From contig JAFBAG010000090.1 in assembly GCA_019247925.1 (NCBI GenBank), positions 1 through 44,510 of the forward strand: a DNA stretch of 44,510 bases, read 5' to 3'. Of this stretch, positions 1-8,549 are shown piece after piece. Numbering within the stretch: position 1 is the stretch's first letter; each line of letters begins with the position of its first letter. The translations under genes were made by a program, and so were the position numbers. The stretch is from Pseudolabrys sp. (lineage in GTDB: Bacteria; Pseudomonadota; Alphaproteobacteria; Rhizobiales; Xanthobacteraceae). The notes beneath the pieces are model-generated. The model did not search any database. It was given only the letters and a program-made list of their open reading frames with translations, and was not told the origin of the DNA.

Positions 1-2
1 GA

Positions 3-809
3 CTGCAAGCCTTCGGCGTCACCGAGCCGACTTCCGGCACCGACACGCTCAACTTGCGGACCACAGCAAAAAAGGAAGGCAATTCCACCTACACGATCAA
101 CGGCCAGAAAATCTGGACCTCGCGCGCTGAGCACTCCGACCTGATGCTGCTGCTCGCGCGCACGATACCGAAGGAGCAGGTGCAGAAGCGCACCGATGGC
201 CTCTCCGTGTTCCTGGTCGACATGCGCAACGCTAAGGGCCTTACCATCAAGCCGATCCGCACCATGATGAACCACGCCACCACCGAGGTGTTCTTCGACG
301 ACCTCAAGGTGCCGGCGGAAAACCTCATCGGCGAAGAGGGCAAGGGCTTTCGCTACATTCTCGCCGGGATGAACGCCGAGCGCATTCTGATCGCATCGGA
401 ATGCATCGGCGACGCCAAATGGTTCATCGAGAAAGCGTCAGCCTATGCGAAAGGCCGCGTCCTGTTCGGGCGGCCGATCGGCCAGAACCAGGGCGTGCAA
501 TTCCCGATCGCGCGCGCCTACATGCAGATGCGCGCCGCCGAACTGATGGTGCATGAGGCGGCGCGGCTCTACGAGGCCGGGGAGGATTGCGGCGAAGAGG
601 CCAACATGGCCAAGCAGCTCGCCGCCGAAGCGTCATGGGCCGCTGCCGACATGTGCGTGCAAACCCATGGTGGCTTTGGCTTTGCCGAGGAATACGACAT
701 CGAGCGCAAGTTTCGCGAGACGCGGCTTTACACCGTGGCGCCGATTTCGACCAATCTGGTGTTGTCCTATCTCTCCGAGCACGTGCTCGGCCTGCCGCGT
801 TCTTATTAA
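3..809 (+). CDS. acyl-CoA dehydrogenase family protein, C-terminal part (5' end outside window)
   Basis: The frame is open from the first bases, so the gene starts upstream; the ORF track's start at 54 is internal. The first visible residues, FGVTEPTSGTDT, are the flavin/substrate-binding signature of acyl-CoA dehydrogenases (FAD-dependent alpha,beta-oxidation of an acyl-CoA thioester, cytoplasmic). The C-terminal half follows, with the usual helical bundle (FGRPIGQNQGVQFPIARAY, then QTHGGFGFAEEYDIERKFRE). The usual C-terminal YEGT catalytic-glutamate motif reads YTVA here. A Glu in GMNAERI lies where isovaleryl- and long-chain acyl-CoA dehydrogenases carry their base. The stop overlaps the start of the CoA-transferase gene (TAATG), so the two are probably one transcript. 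The substrate is unknown. Confidence 0.93.
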   Translation: MQAFGVTEPTSGTDTLNLRTTAKKEGNSTYTINGQKIWTSRAEHSDLMLLLARTIPKEQVQKRTDGLSVFLVDMRNAKGLTIKPIRTMMNHATTEVFFDDLKVPAENLIGEEGKGFRYILAGMNAERILIASECIGDAKWFIEKASAYAKGRVLFGRPIGQNQGVQFPIARAYMQMRAAELMVHEAARLYEAGEDCGEEANMAKQLAAEASWAAADMCVQTHGGFGFAEEYDIERKFRETRLYTVAPISTNLVLSYLSEHVLGLPRSY

Positions 810-1927
810 TGCTACCGCTGTCGGGCATCCTCGTCGTCTCGATCGAGCAGGCGGTCGCGGCGCCGCATTGCACCTGCCATCTCGCCGATGCCGGCGCACG
901 CGTCATCAAGGTCGAGCGGCCGGAGGGCGACTTCGCGCGCGACTACGATCATGTTGTGCACGGCGAGAGCGCGAATTTCGTTTGGCTCAACCGCGGCAAG
1001 GAATCGGTGGTCTGCGATCTCACCAAGGCCGACGATAAGGCCTTGCTCGAGCGCATGCTCGCGAAGGCCGACGTATTCGTGCAGAACCTGAAGCCTGGCG
1101 CGCTGGCGAAGCTCGGCTTCGCGATGGCGCGGCTGCGCAAGGATTATTCCAAGCTGATCTGCGCTTCGATCTCCGGCTACGGCGAGAGCGGACCGATGGC
1201 GCAGCGGAAAGCCTATGACCTGCTGGTTCAAGCGGAATCGGGCCTTTCTTCGGTCACCGGAAGTGCCGAAGCGCCGGCCCGTGTCGGCGCTTCGGTCGTC
1301 GATATCGCGGCGGGCTTGAACGCCTATCAGGCAATTCTCGAGGCACTGATCGCTCGCGGCAAAAACGGCGAGGGCGCGGAAATTTCCGTGTCGATGTTCG
1401 ACGCCATGGCGGAATGGATGACGGTGCCGCTGCTGTGGGAAGAAGGCGGCACGCCGTTCAAGCGCATAGGCCTGTCGCATGCCGGCATTGCGCCCTATGG
1501 CGTGTTCAAGACCAAAGATGGCGCGGACATCCTTATCTCGATCCAGAACGACCGCGAATGGCGCGTACTGGCTGAAAAAATCCTGGACAATGCAGCGCTC
1601 GGAAAAGATTTGAAATTCGCTACGGGCCCGGCGCGCGTCGCGAACCGCAAGGAGACGGATGCCCATGTCGCGCACGCCTTTGCTGCGGCGGACGTCGCAA
1701 CATTGGAGAAAGATCTCGCGGCCGCCGACATCGCCTTCGCGCGGGTCAACGATACGGCGCTGCTGTCAAAGCATCCCCACCTAAGGAGGATCACGGTCGG
1801 CGCACCGTCAGGTCCGGTGTCGACGCCGGCGCCAGCGCCGATCTTTGCTGGCCAGGAGCGGCATTACGGCCCGATCCCCGCGCTCGGCGAGCACAGTGCG
1901 CAAATAAGAGCCGAGTTCGCCGGCTAG
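809..1927 (+). CDS. CaiB/BaiF (family III) CoA-transferase
   Basis: The 372-residue protein belongs to the type III CoA-transferases, which move CoA between carboxylic acids. The N-terminus (LPLSGILVVSIEQAVAAP) and the following LADAGARVIKVERPEGD are the family's opening strand and Rossmann-like core. The Asp in KAYDLLVQAESGL (about residue 137) fits the catalytic aspartate that forms the acyl anhydride. The ORF track start at 587 lies inside the upstream gene; the ATG at 809 overlaps its stop codon and gives a normal family N-terminus. Pairing with an acyl-CoA dehydrogenase suggests activation then oxidation of one carboxylic acid, but the substrate cannot be read from sequence. The stop overlaps the convergent emrB stop (CTAG). 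Confidence 0.93.
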   Translation: MLPLSGILVVSIEQAVAAPHCTCHLADAGARVIKVERPEGDFARDYDHVVHGESANFVWLNRGKESVVCDLTKADDKALLERMLAKADVFVQNLKPGALAKLGFAMARLRKDYSKLICASISGYGESGPMAQRKAYDLLVQAESGLSSVTGSAEAPARVGASVVDIAAGLNAYQAILEALIARGKNGEGAEISVSMFDAMAEWMTVPLLWEEGGTPFKRIGLSHAGIAPYGVFKTKDGADILISIQNDREWRVLAEKILDNAALGKDLKFATGPARVANRKETDAHVAHAFAAADVATLEKDLAAADIAFARVNDTALLSKHPHLRRITVGAPSGPVSTPAPAPIFAGQERHYGPIPALGEHSAQIRAEFAG

Positions 1928-3468
1928 TCCATGGCAGCGTGGGCAGGCGCCGCGCCGCCCTGAGGCTGCTGCACTTTTCCGATCATGAAGATCAATGGAA
2001 TGGCGCACAGCGTCAGTACCATCATCAGCTTGAAGTCGTTGGCGTAGGCGATCACCGCCGCTTGCTGCGTCACCAGCATGTCGAGCATGGCGCGGCCGGT
2101 ATCTGTCGCCGTATTCAACACATTCGCCACGTCCGGCATTTTCAACGCGTCGTTGAACGGCGTGAGCCCTTCGCCCAGGCGTGCATGCATGTAAGTCGTC
2201 TTGCTGGTGAGATTGGCGATCACCATCGATATGCCGATCGACGAGCCGATGTTGCGCACCAAAGTCGTCAACGACGCGCCGCTGGTCCGCAGCCGGCCGG
2301 GCAAGGTGGAAAACGCCACCGTCGAGATCGGCACGAACAGCAGGCCGAGACCGACGCCCTGGATCAAGCTGACGATCACGATCGTGCGCTGCGTCGTGTC
2401 GAGGGTGAAACCCGTCATGGCGTAGAGCGTGCCGGCCGACAGCGCCAAACCGACGCCGATCAGATAGCGCACCTCGATGCGCTTCATCAGCGCCGGGGCC
2501 ACCATCATTGTGAACATGGTGCCGAGCCCGCGCGAGCCGAGCAGCATCCCCGCGGTGAGGATCGGATAGCCGAGTACGTGCTGCATGAACGGCGTCACCA
2601 GCGCCATCGTGCCGAACAGCACGACACCTAGAACAACCATGAACAGACAAGCTGCGGTGAAGTTGCGGTCGCGGAAAATCGCGAAGTCGATGAAGGGCTG
2701 CTCGCTCGTGAAGGAATGCGCGAAGAAATAATAGAAGCCGCCGGCGGCAATGATGGTTTCGGCCCAGATCTCGAAAGCCTCGAACCAGCCGACCTGCTCG
2801 CCGCGGTCGAGCAGCATTTGCAGCGCGCCAATGCCGATGGCGAGCGCAAGGAAGCCGAACCAGTCGAACTTCAAATGCTCCTGCTTCTGGGTTTCCTCCA
2901 TGAAGATCATCAAGCCGATCACGGTGAGGATGCCGACCGGCAGGTTCACCAAAAACACCCAGTGCCACGAGTAGTTGTCGGTGAGCCAGCCGCCGAGCGT
3001 CGGGCCCATGATCGGGCCGAGCATCACGCCCATGCCCCAGATCGCCATGGCCGAGCCGCGCTTTTCAGGCGGGTAGGCGTCGAGCATCACGGATTGCGAG
3101 AGCGGCACCAAAGCCGCGCCGGCCATGCCCTGTAATAGGCGGAAAAGCACCATTTGCTCGATGTTTTGCGCCATCGCGCAGAGAACCGAGGCGAAGGTGA
3201 AGCCGGCCGCGCAGATGATGAACAGACGCTTACGGCCAAAGCGGTCGGCGAGCCAGCCGATCGGCGCCGTCATGATTGCGGAGGCGACGATGTACGAGGT
3301 CAACACCCAGTTCACCTGATCGAGCGAGGCCGACAGCGAGCCCTGCATGTAGGGCAAGGCGACGTTGGCAATCGTTGTGTCGAGCGCCTGCATGATGGTC
3401 GCTGTCATGCAGCCGACCGTCACCATGATGCGCCGGAAGTCCGGCGATATGGCGCGCGCGGACGTCAT
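1924..3468 (-). CDS. emrB: DHA2-family MFS drug/proton antiporter, EmrB type
   Basis: This 514-residue membrane protein has the length and pattern of the 14-helix DHA2 family. It shows LDTTIANVALPYMQ in the first helix, the MFS motif GWLADRFGRKRLF between helices 2 and 3, and PIMGPTLGGWLTDNYSWHWVFLVNLP, typical of EmrB/QacA transporters. It should export hydrophobic drugs using the proton gradient, working with the periplasmic adaptor EmrA encoded just upstream. Start and EmrA stop overlap (ATGA), indicating translational coupling. An outer-membrane TolC partner is not in the window. The gene lies last in a marR-emrA-emrB operon and converges on the CoA-transferase gene. Confidence 0.95.
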   Translation of the reverse strand: MTSARAISPDFRRIMVTVGCMTATIMQALDTTIANVALPYMQGSLSASLDQVNWVLTSYIVASAIMTAPIGWLADRFGRKRLFIICAAGFTFASVLCAMAQNIEQMVLFRLLQGMAGAALVPLSQSVMLDAYPPEKRGSAMAIWGMGVMLGPIMGPTLGGWLTDNYSWHWVFLVNLPVGILTVIGLMIFMEETQKQEHLKFDWFGFLALAIGIGALQMLLDRGEQVGWFEAFEIWAETIIAAGGFYYFFAHSFTSEQPFIDFAIFRDRNFTAACLFMVVLGVVLFGTMALVTPFMQHVLGYPILTAGMLLGSRGLGTMFTMMVAPALMKRIEVRYLIGVGLALSAGTLYAMTGFTLDTTQRTIVIVSLIQGVGLGLLFVPISTVAFSTLPGRLRTSGASLTTLVRNIGSSIGISMVIANLTSKTTYMHARLGEGLTPFNDALKMPDVANVLNTATDTGRAMLDMLVTQQAAVIAYANDFKLMMVLTLCAIPLIFMIGKVQQPQGGAAPAHAAMD

Positions 3469-4616
3469 TTCGCGGCGAGCGTGTCGCCCGGCCCGCTACG
3501 CACGAAAGGAACGCGGCTATGCTTGGTGTCGACCTCGACGCTCACGCTCATGCCCGACCGCAAAAGCGAAACGTCCTGGCCAGGATCGAACGCGATCCGC
3601 ACCGGCACGCGCTGGACGACTTTCACCCAGTTTCCGGTCGCATTCTGCGCCGGCAGGATCGAGAATTGCGCGCCGGTCCCCGGCGACACCGCGGTGACCG
3701 TGCCGGTGAAGCTGCGGTTCGGGAAGCTGTCGACCTCGATCGCGGCCTTCTGGCCGACGCGCAGATAGGTGATGTCCGTTTCCTTCGGGTTCGCTTCCAC
3801 CCACGGCGCGCCGTCGTCGATGATGGAGAATATCGGCGCACCCGCGCTCACGAAGCGGCCGAGCTGGATATTATCGACCTGCGTCGCGGTACCGGAAATA
3901 GGCGCGCGCAGAACGGTATGATCGAGGTCACGCTGCGCCTGATCCGCCGCCGCCTTGGCCTGCTCATAGGCAGGGAATTTCTCGAGCGGCAATTCAGGAT
4001 CGCCGAGCAATTGGTTGAGCGTGTTGGCGCGCTGCTGGGTGGTGTACTGCTCCTGCAATTGCGCGGTAACGACAGCGGCCGCGGCCGTATCGACATCGGC
4101 CTGCGATGTGGCCTGCGTGGTGAGAAGCCGCGACTTGCGATCGAGGTCGGATTGCTTGAGTTGCGCGTTGCGGTGCGCGAGTTCTGAGAGACGCGTCAGC
4201 GACGCCAGATTGGTCTTGAGGTTGTTGAAATCGGTACGTGCCGCTTCCAGCTTGGCTTTCGCCTGCGCCAAAGCAAGGCGGAAGGGCTGCGGATCGAGCA
4301 TGAACAATTCATCGCCGGCAGTGACGCGCTGGCCCTCGCGCACGGTGACGCGCTCGACCTTGCCGGAAATATCCGGAGTGACAAGGACTTTCTGCGCGCC
4401 GATATAGGCGTTGTCGGTCGAGACATAGCGGCCACCCGACAGATACACGCCCAGTCCGATGACGACCGCCATGGCCGGCGCGATCCCCAGCAGGAGGAAA
4501 CGCAGCCGCTTGCGCCCGATGCGCGCAACAAGACCGCTTTTTTTGCTCGTGCTCTCGTCCTCGGCGCTTTTCTTGCCGGCAGGCGGGGGAACGATTTTCA
4601 ATGCTTTCTCACTCAT
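3465..4616 (-). CDS. emrA: HlyD/EmrA-type membrane fusion protein
   Basis: This 383-residue adaptor has a charged N-terminus (about 1-40), one transmembrane helix (FLLLGIAPAMAVVIGLGVYL), then a periplasmic part with a split lipoyl/barrel-sandwich domain. VSTDNAYIGAQKVLVTPDISG and LRAPISGTATQVDNIQLGRFV are its two halves, and a Gln/Ala-rich coiled-coil hairpin lies between them. It should bridge EmrB to an outer-membrane channel. The ORF track starts at a GTG (4619); the ATG one codon later at 4616 fits a GGAA ribosome site slightly better, but both are possible. It follows marR by 18 bases and overlaps emrB by four bases. Confidence 0.94.
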   Translation of the reverse strand: MSEKALKIVPPPAGKKSAEDESTSKKSGLVARIGRKRLRFLLLGIAPAMAVVIGLGVYLSGGRYVSTDNAYIGAQKVLVTPDISGKVERVTVREGQRVTAGDELFMLDPQPFRLALAQAKAKLEAARTDFNNLKTNLASLTRLSELAHRNAQLKQSDLDRKSRLLTTQATSQADVDTAAAAVVTAQLQEQYTTQQRANTLNQLLGDPELPLEKFPAYEQAKAAADQAQRDLDHTVLRAPISGTATQVDNIQLGRFVSAGAPIFSIIDDGAPWVEANPKETDITYLRVGQKAAIEVDSFPNRSFTGTVTAVSPGTGAQFSILPAQNATGNWVKVVQRVPVRIAFDPGQDVSLLRSGMSVSVEVDTKHSRVPFVRSGPGDTLAAK

Positions 4617-4634
4617 CACTATTTTCCAGTTCGA

Positions 4635-5108
4635 TTATCCGTTGGCGGCTTTGGGCGCCGCGTCTGCGCGGCCGGTCGCGGCGCGCAAGTTCTCGCGCAT
4701 CGCTTCGAGGTCGGCGAGCATGCGTTCCACGGTCTTGGTGTCGAAACCGTCGAGCACCGTTTCCATCATGTCGGCGCCCAGCACATTGAGTTCCTTGAGC
4801 AGCGGTTCGGCCGCCGGCGTGATGTAAAGCCGGTTGGCCCGGCGATCGTTCGGATCCGGCCGGCGCTCGATGAGGCCGTTCTCCGCCAGGCGGTCGACCA
4901 GCCGCGTAAGGGTGATCGGCTGGAGGTCCAGAAGTTCCGCCAGCTCGGATTGCCGCAAGCCGGGAAAACGGTCGGCGCGCATTAAGACGACCCATTGGGC
5001 GCGGGAAATGCCGTGAATACGCGCCCGCTGATCGGCGTAGGTGCGGAGCAGTCGCGCTACATCCATGAGAGTAAAGGCGAATTCGCGCTTGAGCGGTTGT
5101 TTGGCCAT
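4635..5108 (-). CDS. MarR-family transcriptional regulator of the emrAB operon
   Basis: The 157-residue protein is a winged-helix MarR regulator. SRAQWVVLMRADRFPGLRQSELAELLDLQPITLTRLVDRLAENGLI covers the recognition helices, and RRPDPNDRRANRLYIT is the wing with its DRR motif. It is first in the operon with emrA and emrB, the classic arrangement for a local repressor relieved by the transported compound. A near-consensus -10 box and an ATAAGC/GCTTAT palindrome lie about 25-40 bases upstream of the start, so self-regulation is likely. The inducer is unknown. Confidence 0.94.
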   Translation of the reverse strand: MAKQPLKREFAFTLMDVARLLRTYADQRARIHGISRAQWVVLMRADRFPGLRQSELAELLDLQPITLTRLVDRLAENGLIERRPDPNDRRANRLYITPAAEPLLKELNVLGADMMETVLDGFDTKTVERMLADLEAMRENLRAATGRADAAPKAANG

Positions 5109-5131
5109 GCCGGAAATATATAGGCCAGCAT

Positions 5132-5148
5132 ATTATAAGCAAGCTTAT
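5132..5148 (-). promoter_or_regulatory. marR-emrAB promoter -10 box overlapped by a palindromic candidate MarR operator
   Basis: Read on the minus strand, a perfect TATAAT lies at 5137-5132, 24 bases upstream of the marR start. It is overlapped by an exact inverted repeat, ATAAGC-AA-GCTTAT (plus strand 5135-5148). MarR dimers bind short AT-rich palindromes placed over their own promoter, so this is a good operator candidate. I do not see a good -35 box at the expected spacing. Confidence 0.55.
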
Positions 5149-5249
5149 CATATCTGCGGCGCGCGCGTCCCAGCCCTGCGCCGGCCGCCGCCGTGACGGG
5201 CCGCAGCCGGTCGGGCAGAGTTTCGATCGCGTTTCAGGGGTTTTCGAAA

Positions 5250-6131
5250 ATGGACATCGGATTTATCGGCCTCGGCATGATGGGGCAGCCGATGGCGGGG
5301 CGGTTGATCGACGCCGGGCATTCACTCGTCGTCTATGACAGCCGGCCAGACGCCATCGCGGCTTTGGTGAAGCGCGGCGCGCAGGCCGCGAAATCCGTCG
5401 CCGAGATCGCCGACCGGGTCGAAACGGTGCTGGTCAGCCTGCCGTCACCCGAAGTGGTGCTCGCGGTCGCGACCGACGCCTCCGGCGGCAAGACGATCAA
5501 GCGCTTCGTCGATCTGTCCACGACCGGCGCGACGATGGCGAAGAGCGTCGCCGAAGCACTGGAGTCGAAAAAGATCGCGCATATCGACTCACCGGTGTCG
5601 GGTGGCGTTGGCGGCGCGCAGAAAGGCACGCTTGCTGTAATGGTGTCGGGACCCGCCGAGCACGTCGCCGCCGTGAAGGACGCGCTCGCCGTATTCGGCA
5701 AGATCTTCGTCATCGGCGACAAGCCGGGGATGGCGCAGACCATGAAGCTCGCCAACAACATGTGTTCGGCGGCGGCTATGGCTGCGACCTCAGAAGCGGT
5801 GGTGATGGGCGTGAAGTCTGGCCTCGATCCGCACATCATGATCGACGTCATCAATGCCGGATCAGGTCAGAGCAATGCTTCGATGGCGAAGTTTCCGCGC
5901 TCGATCCTGCCGCGCAGTTTTGACTTCGGCTTCACCACGGGGCTGATGGCCAAGGACGTGCGGCTGTTTCTCGCCGAGGCGAAAGCCCTCGGCGTTCAGA
6001 CCGAAGTCACCGGCGCCGCCGGTCGCGTGTGGGAAACGGCGATCAGCGAGATGGGCGCCGCTTCGGATTTCACCAATGTGATCCAGCCGATTGAGAAAAA
6101 AGCCGGCGTCATTGTCGGAGGCAAAAAGTGA
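5250..6131 (+). CDS. NAD(P)-dependent 3-hydroxyisobutyrate dehydrogenase-family oxidoreductase
   Basis: The 293-residue beta-hydroxyacid dehydrogenase has the Rossmann motif GFIGLGMMGQPMA (4-16), the substrate loop DSPVSGGVGGAQKGTLAV (113-130) and the catalytic lysine K166 in MKLANN. The family oxidises 3-hydroxyisobutyrate, tartronate semialdehyde, L-threonate or similar hydroxyacids, and the substrate cannot be fixed here. The ORF track start at 5193 adds 19 residues without family character. The ATG at 5250 begins directly at the Rossmann strand and has AGGGG about ten bases upstream. Its stop overlaps the GTG start of the lactonase gene, so the two are probably co-translated. Confidence 0.93.
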   Translation: MDIGFIGLGMMGQPMAGRLIDAGHSLVVYDSRPDAIAALVKRGAQAAKSVAEIADRVETVLVSLPSPEVVLAVATDASGGKTIKRFVDLSTTGATMAKSVAEALESKKIAHIDSPVSGGVGGAQKGTLAVMVSGPAEHVAAVKDALAVFGKIFVIGDKPGMAQTMKLANNMCSAAAMAATSEAVVMGVKSGLDPHIMIDVINAGSGQSNASMAKFPRSILPRSFDFGFTTGLMAKDVRLFLAEAKALGVQTEVTGAAGRVWETAISEMGAASDFTNVIQPIEKKAGVIVGGKK

Positions 6132-6922
6132 CCGACACCCACGAGATCTACGCGATCAATTACGGCAAGCATGAGCGCAAGGCGTCGGAGAATTACATCG
6201 GCGGAGATCCGCACGACGGGCCCGAACCGATCGTCTATTATGTCTGGGTCATCAAAGGCGCGCATGGCACCTTCCTGGTCGACACAGGGTTCGACCCGCC
6301 GGTGGCGCAGCGGCGCAACCGCCACATCGGCCATCCGATCAACGAAGGCCTCAAGGCGATCAATATCGCCCCCGAGAGCATCAAGGACATCATCGTCACG
6401 CATTTGCATTGGGACCATAGCGGCAATGCCGACATGTTCCCGAACGCGCGCTATCACTTGCAGGACTGCGAGATGGAATACGCCACCGGCCGCTGCATGT
6501 GCCACCAGCAGCAACGCGCGGTGTTCGAATGCGATTACGTCGTCGACATGGTGCGCAAGGTCTATGCGGGCCGCGTCACTTATCACAACGGCGCCGTCGA
6601 GCTTGCACCCGGTATCAGCATCCATCACATCGGCGGCCATTCGAAAGGCCTGCAATGCGTCCGCGTGAACACGAAGAACGGCGTTGTCGTGCTTGCCTCG
6701 GATTGCGCGCATCTCTATCGCCACATCGACGAGGGCCGGGTCTTTCCGATCACCTACAATGTCGGCGACGTGCTCGAGGGCTATCAGACCCTGAAGAAGC
6801 TCGCCTCGTCGCGCGCCCACGTCGTGCCCGGCCACGATCCCAAGGTGCTCGACCTCTATCCCGCCGCCTCAGACGCGTTGCGGGGCTGGGTGGCGCGTTT
6901 GGATGCGGCGCCCAAGGGTTAG
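6128..6922 (+). CDS. metallo-beta-lactamase-fold N-acyl-homoserine lactonase-like hydrolase
   Basis: This 264-residue protein has the HLHWDH zinc motif (92-97) of the AttM/AiiA-like lactonases. Further candidate ligands are a His in HHIGGHSKG, an Asp in [10 protein letters not shown] and a His in VPGHDPK. These enzymes use two zinc ions to open lactone rings; some quench acyl-homoserine lactone signals, others act on metabolic lactones such as gamma-butyrolactone. The start is a GTG overlapping the upstream stop codon (GTGA). Coupling to a hydroxyacid dehydrogenase favours a metabolic role, with lactone opening followed by oxidation, but quorum quenching is possible. The stop overlaps that of the convergent macro-domain gene. 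Confidence 0.88.
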   Translation: MTDTHEIYAINYGKHERKASENYIGGDPHDGPEPIVYYVWVIKGAHGTFLVDTGFDPPVAQRRNRHIGHPINEGLKAINIAPESIKDIIVTHLHWDHSGNADMFPNARYHLQDCEMEYATGRCMCHQQQRAVFECDYVVDMVRKVYAGRVTYHNGAVELAPGISIHHIGGHSKGLQCVRVNTKNGVVVLASDCAHLYRHIDEGRVFPITYNVGDVLEGYQTLKKLASSRAHVVPGHDPKVLDLYPAASDALRGWVARLDAAPKG

Positions 6923-7464
6923 ATCAGGCCGAGATCGCCGAACGCCTCTGCATGGCGCTCTGCGGTCTCGCTCGAAAAGCAGCAGAAAATCGCGCGTGTG
7001 ACGCCGCGAATTTGTCCCGCCATTTCGCTCGCTACCGTGCCGACCGCAATACGCGCCGCCCTGTCCGCGGGGAAGCGATACACGCCGGTGGAGATGGCGG
7101 GAAATGCGATCGAGGTAAGCGCGTTGGCTTTGGCGAGGTCGAGCGCCGTGCGGTAACAGCCCGCGAGTAGTTCGTCCTCGTTCGAGCCGCCGCCGTGCCA
7201 CACCGGCCCAACCGCGTGGATGACATGGCGCGCCTTCAGCCGGTAGCCGCGCGTGATTTTTGCCGAACCGGTCGCACAACCGCCGAGCGTCTCGCATTCT
7301 TTCAGCAGATCAGGTCCGGCCGCGCGATGGATCGCGCCGTCGACACCGCCGCCACCCAGTAGCGAGGTATTGGCCGCATTGACGATCGCATCGACATCGA
7401 GCGTCGTGATGTCGGCGACGATCACTTCAAGAGTCGCGCCCGCGACTTCGGCGGTGAGGTTCAT
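6919..7464 (-). CDS. macro-domain ADP-ribose/O-acetyl-ADP-ribose hydrolase (YmdB-like)
   Basis: The 181-residue protein is a stand-alone macro domain. [20 protein letters not shown] (about 27-46) is the ADP-ribose-binding loop, and [11 protein letters not shown] is the phosphate-binding loop, both of the MacroD/YmdB class that deacetylates O-acetyl-ADP-ribose or removes ADP-ribose from proteins. It is cytoplasmic with no signal peptide. Its ATG overlaps the patatin stop codon by four bases (ATGA), making it the last gene of a bdhA-patatin-macro operon. A link between the three activities is not established. Confidence 0.92.
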   Translation of the reverse strand: MNLTAEVAGATLEVIVADITTLDVDAIVNAANTSLLGGGGVDGAIHRAAGPDLLKECETLGGCATGSAKITRGYRLKARHVIHAVGPVWHGGGSNEDELLAGCYRTALDLAKANALTSIAFPAISTGVYRFPADRAARIAVGTVASEMAGQIRGVTRAIFCCFSSETAERHAEAFGDLGLI

Positions 7465-8549
7465 TTTATCACCCGCGCCGCGATTTCGGCATCAAGATCG
7501 ACGGTGCTTTCGCGGCCGATCTGCTCGTAGTGCAAGTCGAGGAAGCGCCGCGCGGCACGCTGGCCAAGCTTGCGTAACAGGGAGAACGACTCGTAGTCGG
7601 TGCGCAGCTTGCTTGCGGAGGAGAAGCGCTCGCCAAGGCCTTCGAGCACGATGCGATGCACGTTGATGCGGCGGTACTCTCCCGGCGCGGTGCCGCGCGG
7701 CAGGCGGCGCTCATCGATCATGCGGTTGATGAACGCAATGGCCCGCAGCTCGACCAGCAATGACGCATTGAAACTGATTTCCTGAACGCGGCTGACGATT
7801 TCGCGGTTCGAGGTCGGCACCTTCTTGCGCTCGAGCGGATTGATCTGGACGATCAGCACATCCTCCGTCGCGGTGGCGCGGAAGAAAGGGAAAATCACCG
7901 GATTGCCGAGATAACCGCCGTCCCAATAGGGTACGCCGTCGATTTCCACCGCGCGGAACACGGCGGGCAGGCACGCCGACGCCATCACCGCCTCCGCCGT
8001 CAAGCTCCCGCGGGTGAACACGTGGAGCTGTCCGGTCTGCACATTGGTGGCGGCGATGAAGATTTCGCGGCTGGCCGCTCGCAATTTCTCGAAATCGACG
8101 AAGCGTTCGATCAGATCCTTGAGCGGGTTGATGTTGAGTGGATTGAGGTCGTATGGCGAGAGAAAGCGCGACCAGGAGGAGAACCAGGTTTCGCCCGGCG
8201 TGCCCTCGGCGGGCATCAGCGAAAACAGCCGGTCGGTGACAGCGCGCTGCACCGCGGGGAGGTCGCCGCCGAGCGAGGCCGCGCGCCAGAATTCGGCGAG
8301 CCGCGAGCGGCCCTCGTCCGCGCCTCCGCGCTCGAGCCCATCGGCCAGCATGACGGCATTGATCGCGCCTGCGGAGGTGCCGGACAGACCGTCGATGGCG
8401 ATGCGGCCGTCCTCAAGCAGATGATCCAGCACGCCCCAGGTGAAGGCGCCATGCGCACCTCCGCCTTGCAAGGCGAGGTTGATCCGCTTGCCGGCCTCTC
8501 CGGATTTCGATTTGGCGCCGCCCCCGAACGCGCGCGTAAGGAGGGACAT
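7461..8549 (-). CDS. patatin-like phospholipase/esterase
   Basis: The 362-residue hydrolase has all three patatin elements: oxyanion loop [10 protein letters not shown] (27-36), nucleophile elbow GTSAG with Ser59, and the dyad aspartate in DGG (Asp210). Patatins cleave acyl esters of lipids. There is no signal peptide, so action is cytoplasmic or at the inner face of the membrane. I reject the ORF-track start at 8618 because its first 23 residues run through the bdhA 3' end. The ATG at 8549 shares one base with the bdhA stop (TGATG) and gives the family N-terminus. Coupling to 3-hydroxybutyrate dehydrogenase could mean a role on polyhydroxybutyrate granules or their lipid coat; that is inference. 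Confidence 0.92.
   Translation of the reverse strand: MSLLTRAFGGGAKSKSGEAGKRINLALQGGGAHGAFTWGVLDHLLEDGRIAIDGLSGTSAGAINAVMLADGLERGGADEGRSRLAEFWRAASLGGDLPAVQRAVTDRLFSLMPAEGTPGETWFSSWSRFLSPYDLNPLNINPLKDLIERFVDFEKLRAASREIFIAATNVQTGQLHVFTRGSLTAEAVMASACLPAVFRAVEIDGVPYWDGGYLGNPVIFPFFRATATEDVLIVQINPLERKKVPTSNREIVSRVQEISFNASLLVELRAIAFINRMIDERRLPRGTAPGEYRRINVHRIVLEGLGERFSSASKLRTDYESFSLLRKLGQRAARRFLDLHYEQIGRESTVDLDAEIAARVIK

Noticed and set aside
1808-2968. 386-residue minus-strand ORF overlapping emrB
   Set aside because: Out-of-frame shadow with Arg/His/Asp-rich composition and no family; emrB occupies the same bases.
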